Shown piece after piece: positions 8,067 through 17,600 of a stretch of 64,000 nt of DNA (position 1 is the stretch's first letter; each line of letters opens with the position of its first letter). Below the pieces are notes generated by a model, which did no database searches, was not told the origin of the DNA, and saw nothing but the letters and a program-made list of their open reading frames with translations. The stretch covers positions 33,413 through 97,412 of the forward strand of contig CBFDBU010000010.1 in the NCBI GenBank assembly GCA_965603125.1, read 5' to 3'. The DNA comes from JAJRTA01 sp965603125. GTDB lineage: Bacteria > Zixibacteria > MSB-5A5 > GN15 > FEB-12. A program made the position numbers and the translations under genes.

Positions 8067-8153
8067 TGCCAAACATTGCCGTATCCCCCCTCCCCCGGTA
8101 TGTTTGGTGTCTATTACTCTGCCCCCCGGCGCCCGCCGGGGGGTTTCTCTTTT
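8067..8153 (+). ncRNA. Candidate small RNA with C-rich loop
   Basis: About 87 nt, bounded by the promoter at 8034-8061 and the terminator at 8122-8152. The 5' stem-loop has perfect arms CCAAACAT (8069-8076) and ATGTTTGG (8100-8107). They enclose a 23-nt loop with two C-runs, CCCCCC T CCCCC (8085-8096). A single-stranded linker leads to the terminator hairpin. No reading frame of useful length exists inside. C-rich loops in regulatory RNAs of other bacteria pair with Shine-Dalgarno purines; the same role is inferred here. An attenuator is less likely because the next gene is on the other strand. Confidence 0.65.
8122..8152 (+). terminator. Intrinsic terminator of the small RNA
   Basis: Perfect 9-bp all-GC stem CCCCCCGGC (8122-8130) and GCCGGGGGG (8135-8143) with GCCC loop, followed by TTTCTCTTTTT. 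A textbook rho-independent terminator on the plus strand. Confidence 0.85.
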
Positions 8154-8600
8154 TGTTCACATTGTCCTGTCGGGCAATGTGACTTCTCAGATACTCTGCC
8201 GGCATTGTGGTCCGAGAACCATCGCCACCATGCCCGCACCCCGTGCCCTAACGGTTAATGTTGCCTGCCCTCGACTTAACTACTTGCCTCTCTGTCTCTT
8301 CATTCCCCTCTTGTCCCCCCTCCGGTCAAGAGGAATCACTCTATATATCCATGACCGCTCGTTGCTTCTCGGTGTTCCAGTGAACAGTGCCACATAGCCA
8401 CACAATCGCTGCTGTGGGCCTCGGGTGGCACTGTCCACAGGCACATTGCAGTGTCAATACATGCAAAGCGTGTGCCGAGCGTCACGCATAGGCCGATCCC
8501 CATATCTCGTAGCGAGACAACCAGTTCCCACGCGGCCTCCCGACTCAGATATTGATTCGGGTCAAACGCACCCGTTTTGGCGGCTGCAATGCCGGTAGAA
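8154..8600. other. Intergenic stretch with two hairpins
   Basis: No gene is certain here. Two inverted repeats stand out: CACATTG / CAATGTG (8158-8164, 8175-8181) and CAGTGCCAC / GTGGCACTG (8385-8393, 8425-8433), the second with a 31-nt loop that can form a smaller inner stem. On the minus strand a frame running about 8595-8345 encodes a segment with SREAAWELVVSLRDMGIG and PPEAHSSDCVAMWHC that looks mildly protein-like but has no clear start or ribosome-binding site; it may be a gene remnant. Confidence 0.4.
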
Positions 8601-9950
8601 TCAACCGTGGTCGATCCGAAGTTCCCTGAGCATTTTCCGCAGGTTCGAAGGATCCAGACGGAGTTCGCGGGCAGCGGCGCTGACCTTATTGTCGTTGCGA
8701 GCGAGAGCCTGAACCAGGACAAGCTTCTTGAAGTCGCGCATGCGGTCACTCAGGCCGCCGTGAGGCTTGCCCTGGTGTCCGGAGTAGGACAGATACGCAG
8801 CCACCTCATGGCGCGTGATCAGATGCGAGAGCGTCAGATCGATCAGAGACTGGACAGTGTCGAGAAGTTGCCGGACGTTGCCCGGCCAGTCGTACTCGAT
8901 GAGAAGATCGCGTGCTGACGGTTCAAAGACCTTGACAACCATGTCGGTTTCCCGGCAGTAGCTGTCGGTGAAGTAGTCGATAAGATCCGGGATATCTTCG
9001 CGACGATCCTTGAGGGGCGGCAGAGTGATCTGGATTCCTTTCAAGCGGTAGTAAAGATCTTCCCGGAATGTTTTCTCAGCGACCAACCTGTCCAGGTCGG
9101 AATTGGTCGCGCAGATCAGGCGCACGTCAACATGGATCGTCTCCGGCGATCCGATTCGCTGCAATTCCCCGGTCTCTAATACGCGTAAGAGCTTGCCCTG
9201 AGTGGTTATATCGAGATTGCCGATCTCATCAAGGAAAATAGTGCCGCCGTGAGCGTACTCGAACATGCCGATGCGATCGGCCACGGCGCCGGTGAAGGAA
9301 CCTTTCAAATGACCGAACAGTTCGCTCGCGACCAGATCGGGAGCTTTATGATTGCAGTTAAACACGACCAGCTTCAGGACGGACCGTTTGCTGCGACTGT
9401 GAATCGCGCGCGCGACAAGTTCCTTGCCGGAGCCGGTCGGCCCCAAGATCATGACTTTGCTGTCGGTGGGGCCGATCTTTTCGATAGTCCGGAAGATCCG
9501 GCACATAACGTCGGACCGTCCCACTATCCCGAAGTGCTCTCGGGCGAATTCGATCATTTCGGCGCCACGGGTCTTGAGGTGGTGGAAAGACACGGCGTTT
9601 TGCACCGAGCGAATAAGGCGGGCGGGGCGTTCGTTCTTGCCGATGTAATCAAACGGCCGATGCTGTTTGTCCATTGCGTCTGCTGAGTACTCACCGGGAT
9701 ACCCGGTGTGAAAGATCAGGGGAACGTCGGGATCCATTTCCCGTATGCGGGAGGCAGTCTCCAGCCCGTCCATTCTTGCCATTCTGATGTCGAGGATGAT
9801 GGTATCCAGGTCATTGTGGTCTCCCAGCGCGGCCAGGCCCTCTTCGCCTGATGAGGCCAAGACTACGTCGTAATCGTCGAGAAACGTCTGGTGCAGCGCC
9901 TCGAGGACCAAGTGGTCATCGTCTATTATGAGAATTTTGCCCTGCTTCAC
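8601..9950 (-). CDS. Sigma-54-dependent response regulator (NtrC family)
   Basis: 449 aa with the classic three-part layout. The receiver domain (1-120) has the acidic pair DDD near residue 10 and phospho-acceptor Asp54 in IILDIRM. The AAA+ domain (about 140-375) has Walker A GPTGSGKE, the sigma-54 contact loop as GSFTGA instead of the consensus GAFTGA, Walker B GGTIFLDEIG and the GNVRQLL segment. The C-terminus is a Fis-type helix-turn-helix (NKVSAAARELRLDPSNLRKMLRELRI). It activates sigma-54 promoters when phosphorylated. It lies 33 bp downstream of the large histidine kinase on the same strand, its likely partner. The Ala-to-Ser change in the loop is the only unusual residue. Confidence 0.93.
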   Translation of the reverse strand: MKQGKILIIDDDHLVLEALHQTFLDDYDVVLASSGEEGLAALGDHNDLDTIILDIRMARMDGLETASRIREMDPDVPLIFHTGYPGEYSADAMDKQHRPFDYIGKNERPARLIRSVQNAVSFHHLKTRGAEMIEFAREHFGIVGRSDVMCRIFRTIEKIGPTDSKVMILGPTGSGKELVARAIHSRSKRSVLKLVVFNCNHKAPDLVASELFGHLKGSFTGAVADRIGMFEYAHGGTIFLDEIGNLDITTQGKLLRVLETGELQRIGSPETIHVDVRLICATNSDLDRLVAEKTFREDLYYRLKGIQITLPPLKDRREDIPDLIDYFTDSYCRETDMVVKVFEPSARDLLIEYDWPGNVRQLLDTVQSLIDLTLSHLITRHEVAAYLSYSGHQGKPHGGLSDRMRDFKKLVLVQALARNDNKVSAAARELRLDPSNLRKMLRELRIDHG

Positions 9951-9983
9951 CGTCTGCCGCAGTCTTCTGAGGATTAAACGAAC

Positions 9984-12900
9984 TCAGTCTGACATGAGAA
10001 ATATAACAAATTTTGTCCCCTTGTCAATCTCAGATTCGACGGCAACGTCACCGTCGTACAGTTCAGCTATCTTCCTGACCATAGCCAACCCCAGGCCGGT
10101 GCCGAAGGTCGGCTTCGTGCTGTAAAACGCGTCGAATACTCGCGGTATTTCTTCGCCGGGGATGCCGCATCCGGTGTCGGCGAACTCCACCTTGAGGCGT
10201 TGGCCTTCCTTCCGAGCTGAAATGTCCAGAACGCGCACCGGGGTGTCCCGCATGGCATCCAGGGCATTGACCGTCAGGTTGTTAAACAGGCTGTGAACAT
10301 GTGGCCGGAAGCTCCGCAAGGTGAAATGATCCGCGATCTCGAGGTTAACGCTGACGCCCAATTCATGAATACGCAGCTCATGACTCTCCAGGACCTCCAG
10401 GAGGACCGACCGCAGGTTGACCCCCTCAGTCTTCTTCTGCGACTCAAGTTTCGAGAACTGGGTCACCAGTCCGGTCATGTCGATTGCCCGCTCCACGGCG
10501 CTCTCGGTCAGGCCCAGCAGCTTTCGGTTGCGACGGATTTCCTCCACCTCCCCGAGGTGGAGCCGCTCTTTCAGCTTGTGAAGGCTGCTGGTGGCGGGGA
10601 AGAGGGCGTTGTAAATCTCGTGCGCCACGCCACCGGCAATCCGCTTGACCTGGTCATATCGTTCCCTGTTGGCTGCGGCCAGTTTTCTCTCTGCTTCTCG
10701 GTGCTTGGTGATGTCAATGATGATCCCCCTCAGGCCCGCTGCGCTGCTGTCGACAACGATCCGATCGGTGTAGATCATGACCGGGAAGGTGCTACCGTCC
10801 TTCCTGAGCACAGTGTATTCACTGCCGCTGATCCCATCCCCGTTGAGCGTCCTGTCTATGTCTTCCCGGACCCTGTCGCGGTCCTCGGAAACAAACAGAT
10901 CGAGAGCATTCAAGCCCTTATCCAGGTCTGTCTTCGCGTAACCGGTGGTCTCGAAACCATGCTGGTTGGCGAAGGTGAAACTGCCGTCGCGGTCCATTTC
11001 GAACAGAGTCAGGGGCAGAAGTTCGGCCAATTCACGGAACTTCTTCTCGCTCTTGCGAAGCGCCTCCTCCGCTACTCTGCGCATAGTCACATCATGGGCA
11101 ATGACAAGCGCGGCCGTCGTTGTGCCCTGGGCATCCCGGTACGGCTGAAGGTTAGTATGGAACCACCGCCACCGGCCGTCGACAAAGCTTCTGGACTCCG
11201 TGGTGAGTTCCGTTTTGGATTCGATAACACGGCGGATATTCCGCATCTGTCTGTCGGCTACGTCCTTCGGAAAGAGGTCCCATTGCGATTTGCCGGCAAT
11301 CTCGTCCGATTTCCGGTTAAGCGCCCTTGCGGCATTCTCGTTGACGAAAAGGAACTTGCCTTCCCAACTGACCAGGGCGATGGCGGCCCCGACGTTCTGT
11401 ACCAGCAGACGGTATTTCTCTTCGCTTGCGCGGATGGCCTCTTCAGCGCGTATGCGTTCGGTTACGTCGCGACAGAACCCAATGACTGCGTCCTGGCCGC
11501 CGAACTTCTGTCGCGAACTGCTGATATCAACATAGATCACTCTGCCGTCCTTGCGCACCATGGGCAGCTGCGATACGAGGCGACGGGCATCGATGGTTGC
11601 ACGCCGGAACTCAGAAAGGGCGTGCTGAACCTGTGACTTGGGGATAAGATCGCCCACGCGCATCTGCAGCAACTCTGTCCGGGAGTATCCCAACATGCGG
11701 CACATCGCAGGATTGGCGTAGATGTATTTCCGGGTTTTCGCGCCGGCGGCCAGAATGCCGTCCGTAGACGATTCGGCCAGCGTAACGTAGCGCTGATCGC
11801 TTTCCCTGAGAGCCTGGTGAGCCAATCTGCGCTCCGTGATATCCTGGCCCACGGCAATAGCGGTGAGCTCCTCCGAGTCGGCTGAAAAGAGAGCCGAATT
11901 GGACCACAGAATGGTCCTGGTTTCACCAGACCTTGTCCTGAGCGGGCCTTCATACATGTTGCGGGGGTTCTGCCTCACCCAGTCAGCGAAACTCATCGGG
12001 TGATGGTGATGGTGTTCGGTGGGCAGGAATATCTCCGGCCAGCTCTTGCCGATGACTTCCTCGCGCGAGTACCCGGTGACCTTCTCGATCTCCCGGTTGA
12101 AGACCGTTATCCTGGCCTGGCCGTCAAGGCAGACAATCAGGCTGTTGGCCGTATCCAAGAGCGAGTGTATGAAATCTCGTTCGCTCTGAAGTTCCTGCTG
12201 TGTTTGAACCAGGGCAGTGATGTCACGCGAAATCACGAGAACCGACGCAACGGCGTTCGCCTTGTCCCTGATCGGTTCCATGCTGGTAAGGTATCGGGTC
12301 TTCTTGCCCTGCGACTCAATGTCCGACTCAAAAACGACACCGCTCCCGGTCTCGAATACTCCGGTAATGCGCTCTATGAACTGGGATGCCTGATCATGGA
12401 GCATGCAGTCCCGTATCGTGCTTCCGATGAGTTCCCGAGGGTCCCGGCCGAACACTTCGGCGCTGACATTATTGAGGTATAAGAAAACTCCTTCGCGGTC
12501 TACGGTGAAGATCGCCTCATGGGCGCTCTCCACCAGGGTGCGATATCTCTGTTCGCTTACCCTCAGGGCCTCATCCGTTCGTTCTCTCTGCGTGATGTCA
12601 CGCGCCACGCCCTCCGACCCGATAACGACGCCGTCTCTGTCTCTTAAGAGGGTGGCGCTGATACTCACGATCACGCGGCGACCGTCGCGGGCGATGAGTT
12701 CGGCATCGAAGTCGGTTACCTTACCGGATTGTCTCAGGAGCCGGTTGTACTGCTCGCGCCGGTCAGGATCTGCGTAAAAGCTGCGGGCCTCCTTGCCCAC
12801 CATATCATCCTGAGAATCATAGCCCAGGACTCGGACGCCACCCGGAGACACCCACTGGACGCGACCGTGTGAGTCGATCTTGAAAAAGATATCCTGAGTG

Positions 12901-14435
12901 CTTTCTAAGATGGAGCGGAGTTGTTCCCGGCTCTTTGCCAAACGGCGAGCAGTCTTCTGCCGATAGGCGTTGACAATAACCAGCGCCAGGAGAAGGGCGA
13001 ACAGCCCTATCAGAACAAAGTTCTGGTACTCCCAGAACAATATCCTGGCGTAATCACCGAACACCTTGCGTTTCACACTGACGACCGTGGCCGTATTGTC
13101 GCGAGTGGCGATGAACGAAACGACGTGACCCTCGTTATCGAGTACGGTCGGGTGGAAGTGACGAAAATCGGTATCAAGGTGTGCCAGACGTTTGAACGCG
13201 GACGAATACAGCCCCATCCCGTCGCCTGCTGTGAAGAGGTAAGCCGGTCGCATCTGACCCTCAACGCGCACCGTATCCAGGAAGTGCTCCAAATCGGTCT
13301 CGTGCGATTGGGCCAGGAGAGTCAGGTTGTCATCGTAGATGCGGACGATGCCGCGTGACGAGAGAGTATAGAAGTCCACCGTGCCGTCACCGTCGTAATC
13401 ATCCCGCCATCCACTTCTGATACGCTCGCCGACATCGACGGTTTTCAGAAGCCGGCCGTCCCGGTCGATTTTCGACAACTGGTACCGGTGGGGTGGCAGG
13501 TCGGCGGCTTGGTCGGGTTCGATCATTGGCAGGGCGTGAAACACATAGAAGCACTCATCCCGCTCGCTGTGCCAGATCCCCTTGCTGCCGTGTTCCTCGG
13601 ACAGTATACGACGAAAGAGCAGTCTGCCCCGGCTGTCGACTTTGGCCAGGTAGCAGAAACGGTCGCTGAAGTTCTCGTCCTCGACGCTGTTCTTGTAGTT
13701 GTAGGTCGCGAACATCACGGCCGGGTGAAGTGAGTCCCGGCAACTGAGGATATTACCGACACTGACCGGGGCCGCCACCGGCAGGGACCATTCGAGACGC
13801 AGGTTTTCCGGCTCGACACAGTATAGAATACGCGGCCTCAAGTCACGTCCCGGATCCAGGTAGAAGAACACCTCCTGAATACCGTCGTAGTCATAGTCAT
13901 CGACCAATACCGGCGAGACCCGTCCTTCCCAGACCCCGTTACCGGTGAGGTCCTCTCCGGATGCCAGATAGATGAGATCGTGACGATCGGCCCGTGGCAC
14001 AATCCTCACCATGAAAGCAGAATCGTTGCGGTAGCATCCGGCGGCGATAGCTAAGCATCCCGCCTTACCGTCATAATAGAGGCGAAAGCCTGAGACAGTC
14101 GCATACAGCGGATCCCAATCCAGAACCTGGGAGTGAGTGATATCGTTGAAACTGAACACAGCCGGTTCGTCGCGGTTGACGTCACCGTTAAAAGCGTGAA
14201 CGAGAAGAGCCGTGTCCGACACGGCGTCCTGCACCCGATAGACCTGCATGGCATCGGAGACAGGGATTTTCCCGACGCCCCAGTCATGGAAGTGCCGTTC
14301 ACGGAAAGTGTACGGGAGCAACCGATCATCGCAGGCGCAGTCGATTTCAATCTCGTCGACAGTCCCGGCAGCGGCATTGAGCGTCAGAAGGCATACGAGC
14401 GCTGGTACGGCCGTTTTCAAATACTCGTTCAACAT
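9984..14435 (-). CDS. Giant sensor histidine kinase with periplasmic propeller-like domain and six PAS domains
   Basis: 1483 aa. A signal peptide (LVCLLTLNAAAG) leads to a periplasmic region of about 450 residues with Asp-rich FG-GAP-like loops (DYDYDGIQEVFFYL, DYDGDGTVDFY), probably a beta-propeller. One transmembrane helix follows near 472-492 (FVLIGLFALLLALVIVNAY). Six consecutive PAS/PAC units of about 125 residues cover about 505-1240, each ending in a DIT- or DVT-type linker. The phosphorylated histidine is in GGVAHEIYNAL near 1273. The ATPase domain has NNLTVNALDAM, DTGCGIP and GTGLGLAMV. PAS3 contains an odd five-histidine run after LPTE. It probably senses an envelope or surface cue and phosphorylates the NtrC-type regulator next door. 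The number of PAS domains suggests additional cytoplasmic inputs. Confidence 0.92.
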   Translation of the reverse strand: MLNEYLKTAVPALVCLLTLNAAAGTVDEIEIDCACDDRLLPYTFRERHFHDWGVGKIPVSDAMQVYRVQDAVSDTALLVHAFNGDVNRDEPAVFSFNDITHSQVLDWDPLYATVSGFRLYYDGKAGCLAIAAGCYRNDSAFMVRIVPRADRHDLIYLASGEDLTGNGVWEGRVSPVLVDDYDYDGIQEVFFYLDPGRDLRPRILYCVEPENLRLEWSLPVAAPVSVGNILSCRDSLHPAVMFATYNYKNSVEDENFSDRFCYLAKVDSRGRLLFRRILSEEHGSKGIWHSERDECFYVFHALPMIEPDQAADLPPHRYQLSKIDRDGRLLKTVDVGERIRSGWRDDYDGDGTVDFYTLSSRGIVRIYDDNLTLLAQSHETDLEHFLDTVRVEGQMRPAYLFTAGDGMGLYSSAFKRLAHLDTDFRHFHPTVLDNEGHVVSFIATRDNTATVVSVKRKVFGDYARILFWEYQNFVLIGLFALLLALVIVNAYRQKTARRLAKSREQLRSILESTQDIFFKIDSHGRVQWVSPGGVRVLGYDSQDDMVGKEARSFYADPDRREQYNRLLRQSGKVTDFDAELIARDGRRVIVSISATLLRDRDGVVIGSEGVARDITQRERTDEALRVSEQRYRTLVESAHEAIFTVDREGVFLYLNNVSAEVFGRDPRELIGSTIRDCMLHDQASQFIERITGVFETGSGVVFESDIESQGKKTRYLTSMEPIRDKANAVASVLVISRDITALVQTQQELQSERDFIHSLLDTANSLIVCLDGQARITVFNREIEKVTGYSREEVIGKSWPEIFLPTEHHHHHPMSFADWVRQNPRNMYEGPLRTRSGETRTILWSNSALFSADSEELTAIAVGQDITERRLAHQALRESDQRYVTLAESSTDGILAAGAKTRKYIYANPAMCRMLGYSRTELLQMRVGDLIPKSQVQHALSEFRRATIDARRLVSQLPMVRKDGRVIYVDISSSRQKFGGQDAVIGFCRDVTERIRAEEAIRASEEKYRLLVQNVGAAIALVSWEGKFLFVNENAARALNRKSDEIAGKSQWDLFPKDVADRQMRNIRRVIESKTELTTESRSFVDGRWRWFHTNLQPYRDAQGTTTAALVIAHDVTMRRVAEEALRKSEKKFRELAELLPLTLFEMDRDGSFTFANQHGFETTGYAKTDLDKGLNALDLFVSEDRDRVREDIDRTLNGDGISGSEYTVLRKDGSTFPVMIYTDRIVVDSSAAGLRGIIIDITKHREAERKLAAANRERYDQVKRIAGGVAHEIYNALFPATSSLHKLKERLHLGEVEEIRRNRKLLGLTESAVERAIDMTGLVTQFSKLESQKKTEGVNLRSVLLEVLESHELRIHELGVSVNLEIADHFTLRSFRPHVHSLFNNLTVNALDAMRDTPVRVLDISARKEGQRLKVEFADTGCGIPGEEIPRVFDAFYSTKPTFGTGLGLAMVRKIAELYDGDVAVESEIDKGTKFVIFLMSD

Positions 14436-14604
14436 GAATACCTGACAAGATACGCAACCCGCACAAGAAAATCAACGTTCCGGAACCGATTCCTACTCAA
14501 CTGTCACCGAGAGGCTCTTATGCGGACACGGCGCATGACGAGTTGTCTCATGTGGTCGCGGGGCTGAATCCGGCGCTCGAGAAAACGCTCGCGACAACTG
14601 AAAA

Positions 14605-14633
14605 GGTCACCACAGACAACGGTTGTGGTGACC
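14605..14633 (-). terminator. Intrinsic terminator downstream of the 2355-aa protein gene
   Basis: Perfect 10-bp stem GGTCACCACA (14605-14614) and TGTGGTGACC (14624-14633), 9-nt loop. On the minus strand it is followed by TTTT. It lies 42 bp past the stop codon at 14675. Confidence 0.65.
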
Positions 14634-14674
14634 GATGTAGTCCGTCGAGCGGCAGAAGAATCCGGCGCCGGCAA

Positions 14675-17600
14675 TCAGAGATCGCAGATAGGCTCCGGGC
14701 CATTCACAAACATGTAGTCGACCAGGTAAACCAGATCAGCAATGTCAATCAGAGTTCCATTCTCACCGTCCATATTGGCCGCTCGCAGGTCCGGCGGCTC
14801 CGGGCCCTGGTTGAACATGTAGTCGACCAGATAGACCAGATCGGCGATATCGATGACTTCCTGCCAGTCACCGTTGACGTCGCCGCATATGTATTCCTCG
14901 TCCTTGTTCAGGAGCAACGACATATCCTGAGTGTTCTCGTTGACGGTTACCAGATCGAGATCGCCGTCGCCGTCGAAATCCGCCGCTACGACAACTTGGG
15001 GATTGATACCTGTCGCATACTGTCTGGAGGAGTTGTATATGCCGCCGCCGCTGTTTCTGAGAACGGATACGTCGTTGGACACGCCGTTGGCCGTGGCCAG
15101 GTCAATGTCGCCATCACCGTCGAGATCAGCCGCGACAAGCGAGTAGGGGATATCTCCAACATCGTATGTCGCACCGGGACTAAAGCTGCCTTCGCCGTTG
15201 TTGTAGAGGACGGAGACGTCACCGGAGGTAACGTTGGCGGCGGCCAGGTCAAGCCGGTCGTTCCCGGTCAGATCAGCCGCAAAGACGGACTGCGGGAACA
15301 CACCTACGGGGTAGACCACAGCAGGCGCGAAAACGCCGTTGCCGTTGTTCATCAGGATGGATACGCTGCCGTCGAACTTGTTGGCCGTTACCAGGTCGAT
15401 ATCACCATCGTTGTCGAAATCGCCGGCGAATATGCAGTAAGGATGGTCGCCCACGACATAGGCCGAGTCCAGGGTGAAAACACCGAGGCCGTCGTTCTTG
15501 AGGATCGTGACACTGTCCTCGCCCGTGTTGGCCGTAGCCAGGTCAAGGTCTCCGTCACCGTCGAGGTCGGCGGCAAAGAGCGAGCGGGGGTTAAGGCCGA
15601 CCTGATACGTGACTTCGTTACCGAAGTCTCCTGTCCCGTCATTTATCAGGATCGTGACACTGTCCTCGCCCCCGTTGGCCGTGGCTAGGTCCATGTCGTC
15701 GTCTCCGTCAAAGTCGCCGGAGAAAACCGAATAGGGACTGTTGCCTACGCTGTAGGTCGCATCCAAAACGAAGGTGCTGTCTCCGGCATTGAGCATGATC
15801 GAAACAGTGTGAAAGAGTAGGTTGGCAGTAGCGATATCCAGGTGGCCGTCGCCGTCAAAATCAGCGGCAAAGGCGCCCCGGGGGCTGACACCGATGGAGT
15901 TGTCGAGATGGTCCCCGAAGGAGCCGGCGCTTCTGACAGCCCGGGCTGTGAACGACCAGACTCGACCGCTGTCCAAGGGGTAGCCTTCGGCGGAATTGAC
16001 CTCGGGAAGCAGCACCGCCGTGACGACCTCACCGGCCTTGAATGTCGAGTCGGGATGGAAAGACGCCGTCCTGGACGGAGCGTCGTAACTGAATGAACCG
16101 TGCTGGAGTCCCTTTGACTTCGCCATGACTATCAGCGATGAACTGTTGAAGGACGACGCCTCGACATCATCATTGAAAGTCACGGAGATGTCGGCGTCGG
16201 ATGCAATGTCCGCCCTGTTGGGTGGCGGCCAGACCGATGCTATCTGGAACAGAGCGCGGTTCCAGAGCACGGAGACGGTGTTGGCCGACGCGTTAGCGAC
16301 AACCAGGTCGATATCTCCGTCAATCTGAAGGTCGGCGGCAAAGACCGACAACGGCCCCTCGCCGGCGTCGTAAGCGGCGTGTTCGGCAAAAGTACCGTCG
16401 TCGTTGTTCAGCAGGACGGAGACGGAGGCGGAGCCGAAGTTAGCTGTGGTCAGGTCAAGGTCGCCATCGGCGTCCAGGTCGGCGGTGGCAATTGAGAGAG
16501 GCTCGCTGCCGACGGCGTAGTTCACGCAGTCCGCAAATGTGCCGTCCTGATTGCTGATAAGAATGGAGACGCTGTCGGTACTGTGGTCTGCCGTCGCCAG
16601 GTCGAGATGGCCGTCATCATTGAGGTCGGCGGCCAGCAGCGCCATCGGGCCGCCGTCGACAGAATAGGCCGAATCCAGATTGAAACCGGTGCCATCGCCG
16701 TTGTTCAGAAGCAGTGATACAGTTCCAGAAGAATCGGCTGTCGCCAGATCCAGGGCGCCGTCATCGTTGAGATCGGCGGCACAGACAGACTGCGGCGACA
16801 GGCCCGTCTCATAGACCGACTGCTCGGCGAAAGTGCTGTCGCCGTTGTTGAGCAGCACTGATACGTTGCTGGAAAGCATATTCACCACCCCGAGATCGAC
16901 GTATCCGTCTCCACTGAGGTCAGCGGCAAAGACCGATCGGGGCTTCGAACCAACAACGACCTTGGTCTGGGTGGCAAAGGTGCCGTTACCATTATTTAGC
17001 AGGATGGAGACACTGTCTTCATCATAGTTCGCACTCACCAGGTCGAGACTGCCGTTGCCATCCATATCGGCAGCGACAACCGAGATCGGATTGTCGCCGA
17101 CCTCGTAGAGAGCTTGCGGGCTGAAGGTGCCATCGCCGTTGCTCAGCAGGACAGACAGGCTGTCCGATGCCGCGTTTGCTACAACCAGGTCCGGAAAGGC
17201 GTCATCATTGAGACAAGCGGCAATCACACAGGTAGGCTCCTCTTTCACCTCATAAGCGGAATCGACGGCGAAGGTGCCGATGCCTTCATTGACTATCGTT
17301 GTGAACGACCAGGTGTGGCTGGTGTCAAGGGGGTAGTCCTGAATCGACTTGACATCGGAAGTAACGATCATCGTGACTACCTCGCCGTGGTCGAAATTAA
17401 CGACGGGATCAAACGTGGCGGTCATGGTCGGGTCATCATAGCTGATTGTCCCCGAATGTTTGCCCGTCAGGCTCGAGTACACTACAAATGAGGAATCGTG
17501 GAAACTGTCGCCGTTCATACTGTAGTTGAAGGTTACCGAGATGTCCGTGGAAGGAGGGAGGTTCAACTCGTTGGGCGCCGGTGTCAGTTCCGTGATCTCA

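Noticed and set aside
8067..8153. Riboswitch or attenuator instead of a small RNA
   Set aside because: The gene after it lies on the opposite strand, so there is no downstream coding target; no known aptamer core is visible.
10293..11636. 447-codon plus-strand open frame opposite the histidine kinase
   Set aside because: Antisense to a clear PAS-histidine kinase; the protein has no recognisable domain and arises from the GC-rich codon pattern.
12000..12020. Five-histidine run in the histidine kinase, suggestive of a vector tag
   Set aside because: It is inside a PAS domain, flanked by normal family sequence, with no vector sequence around.
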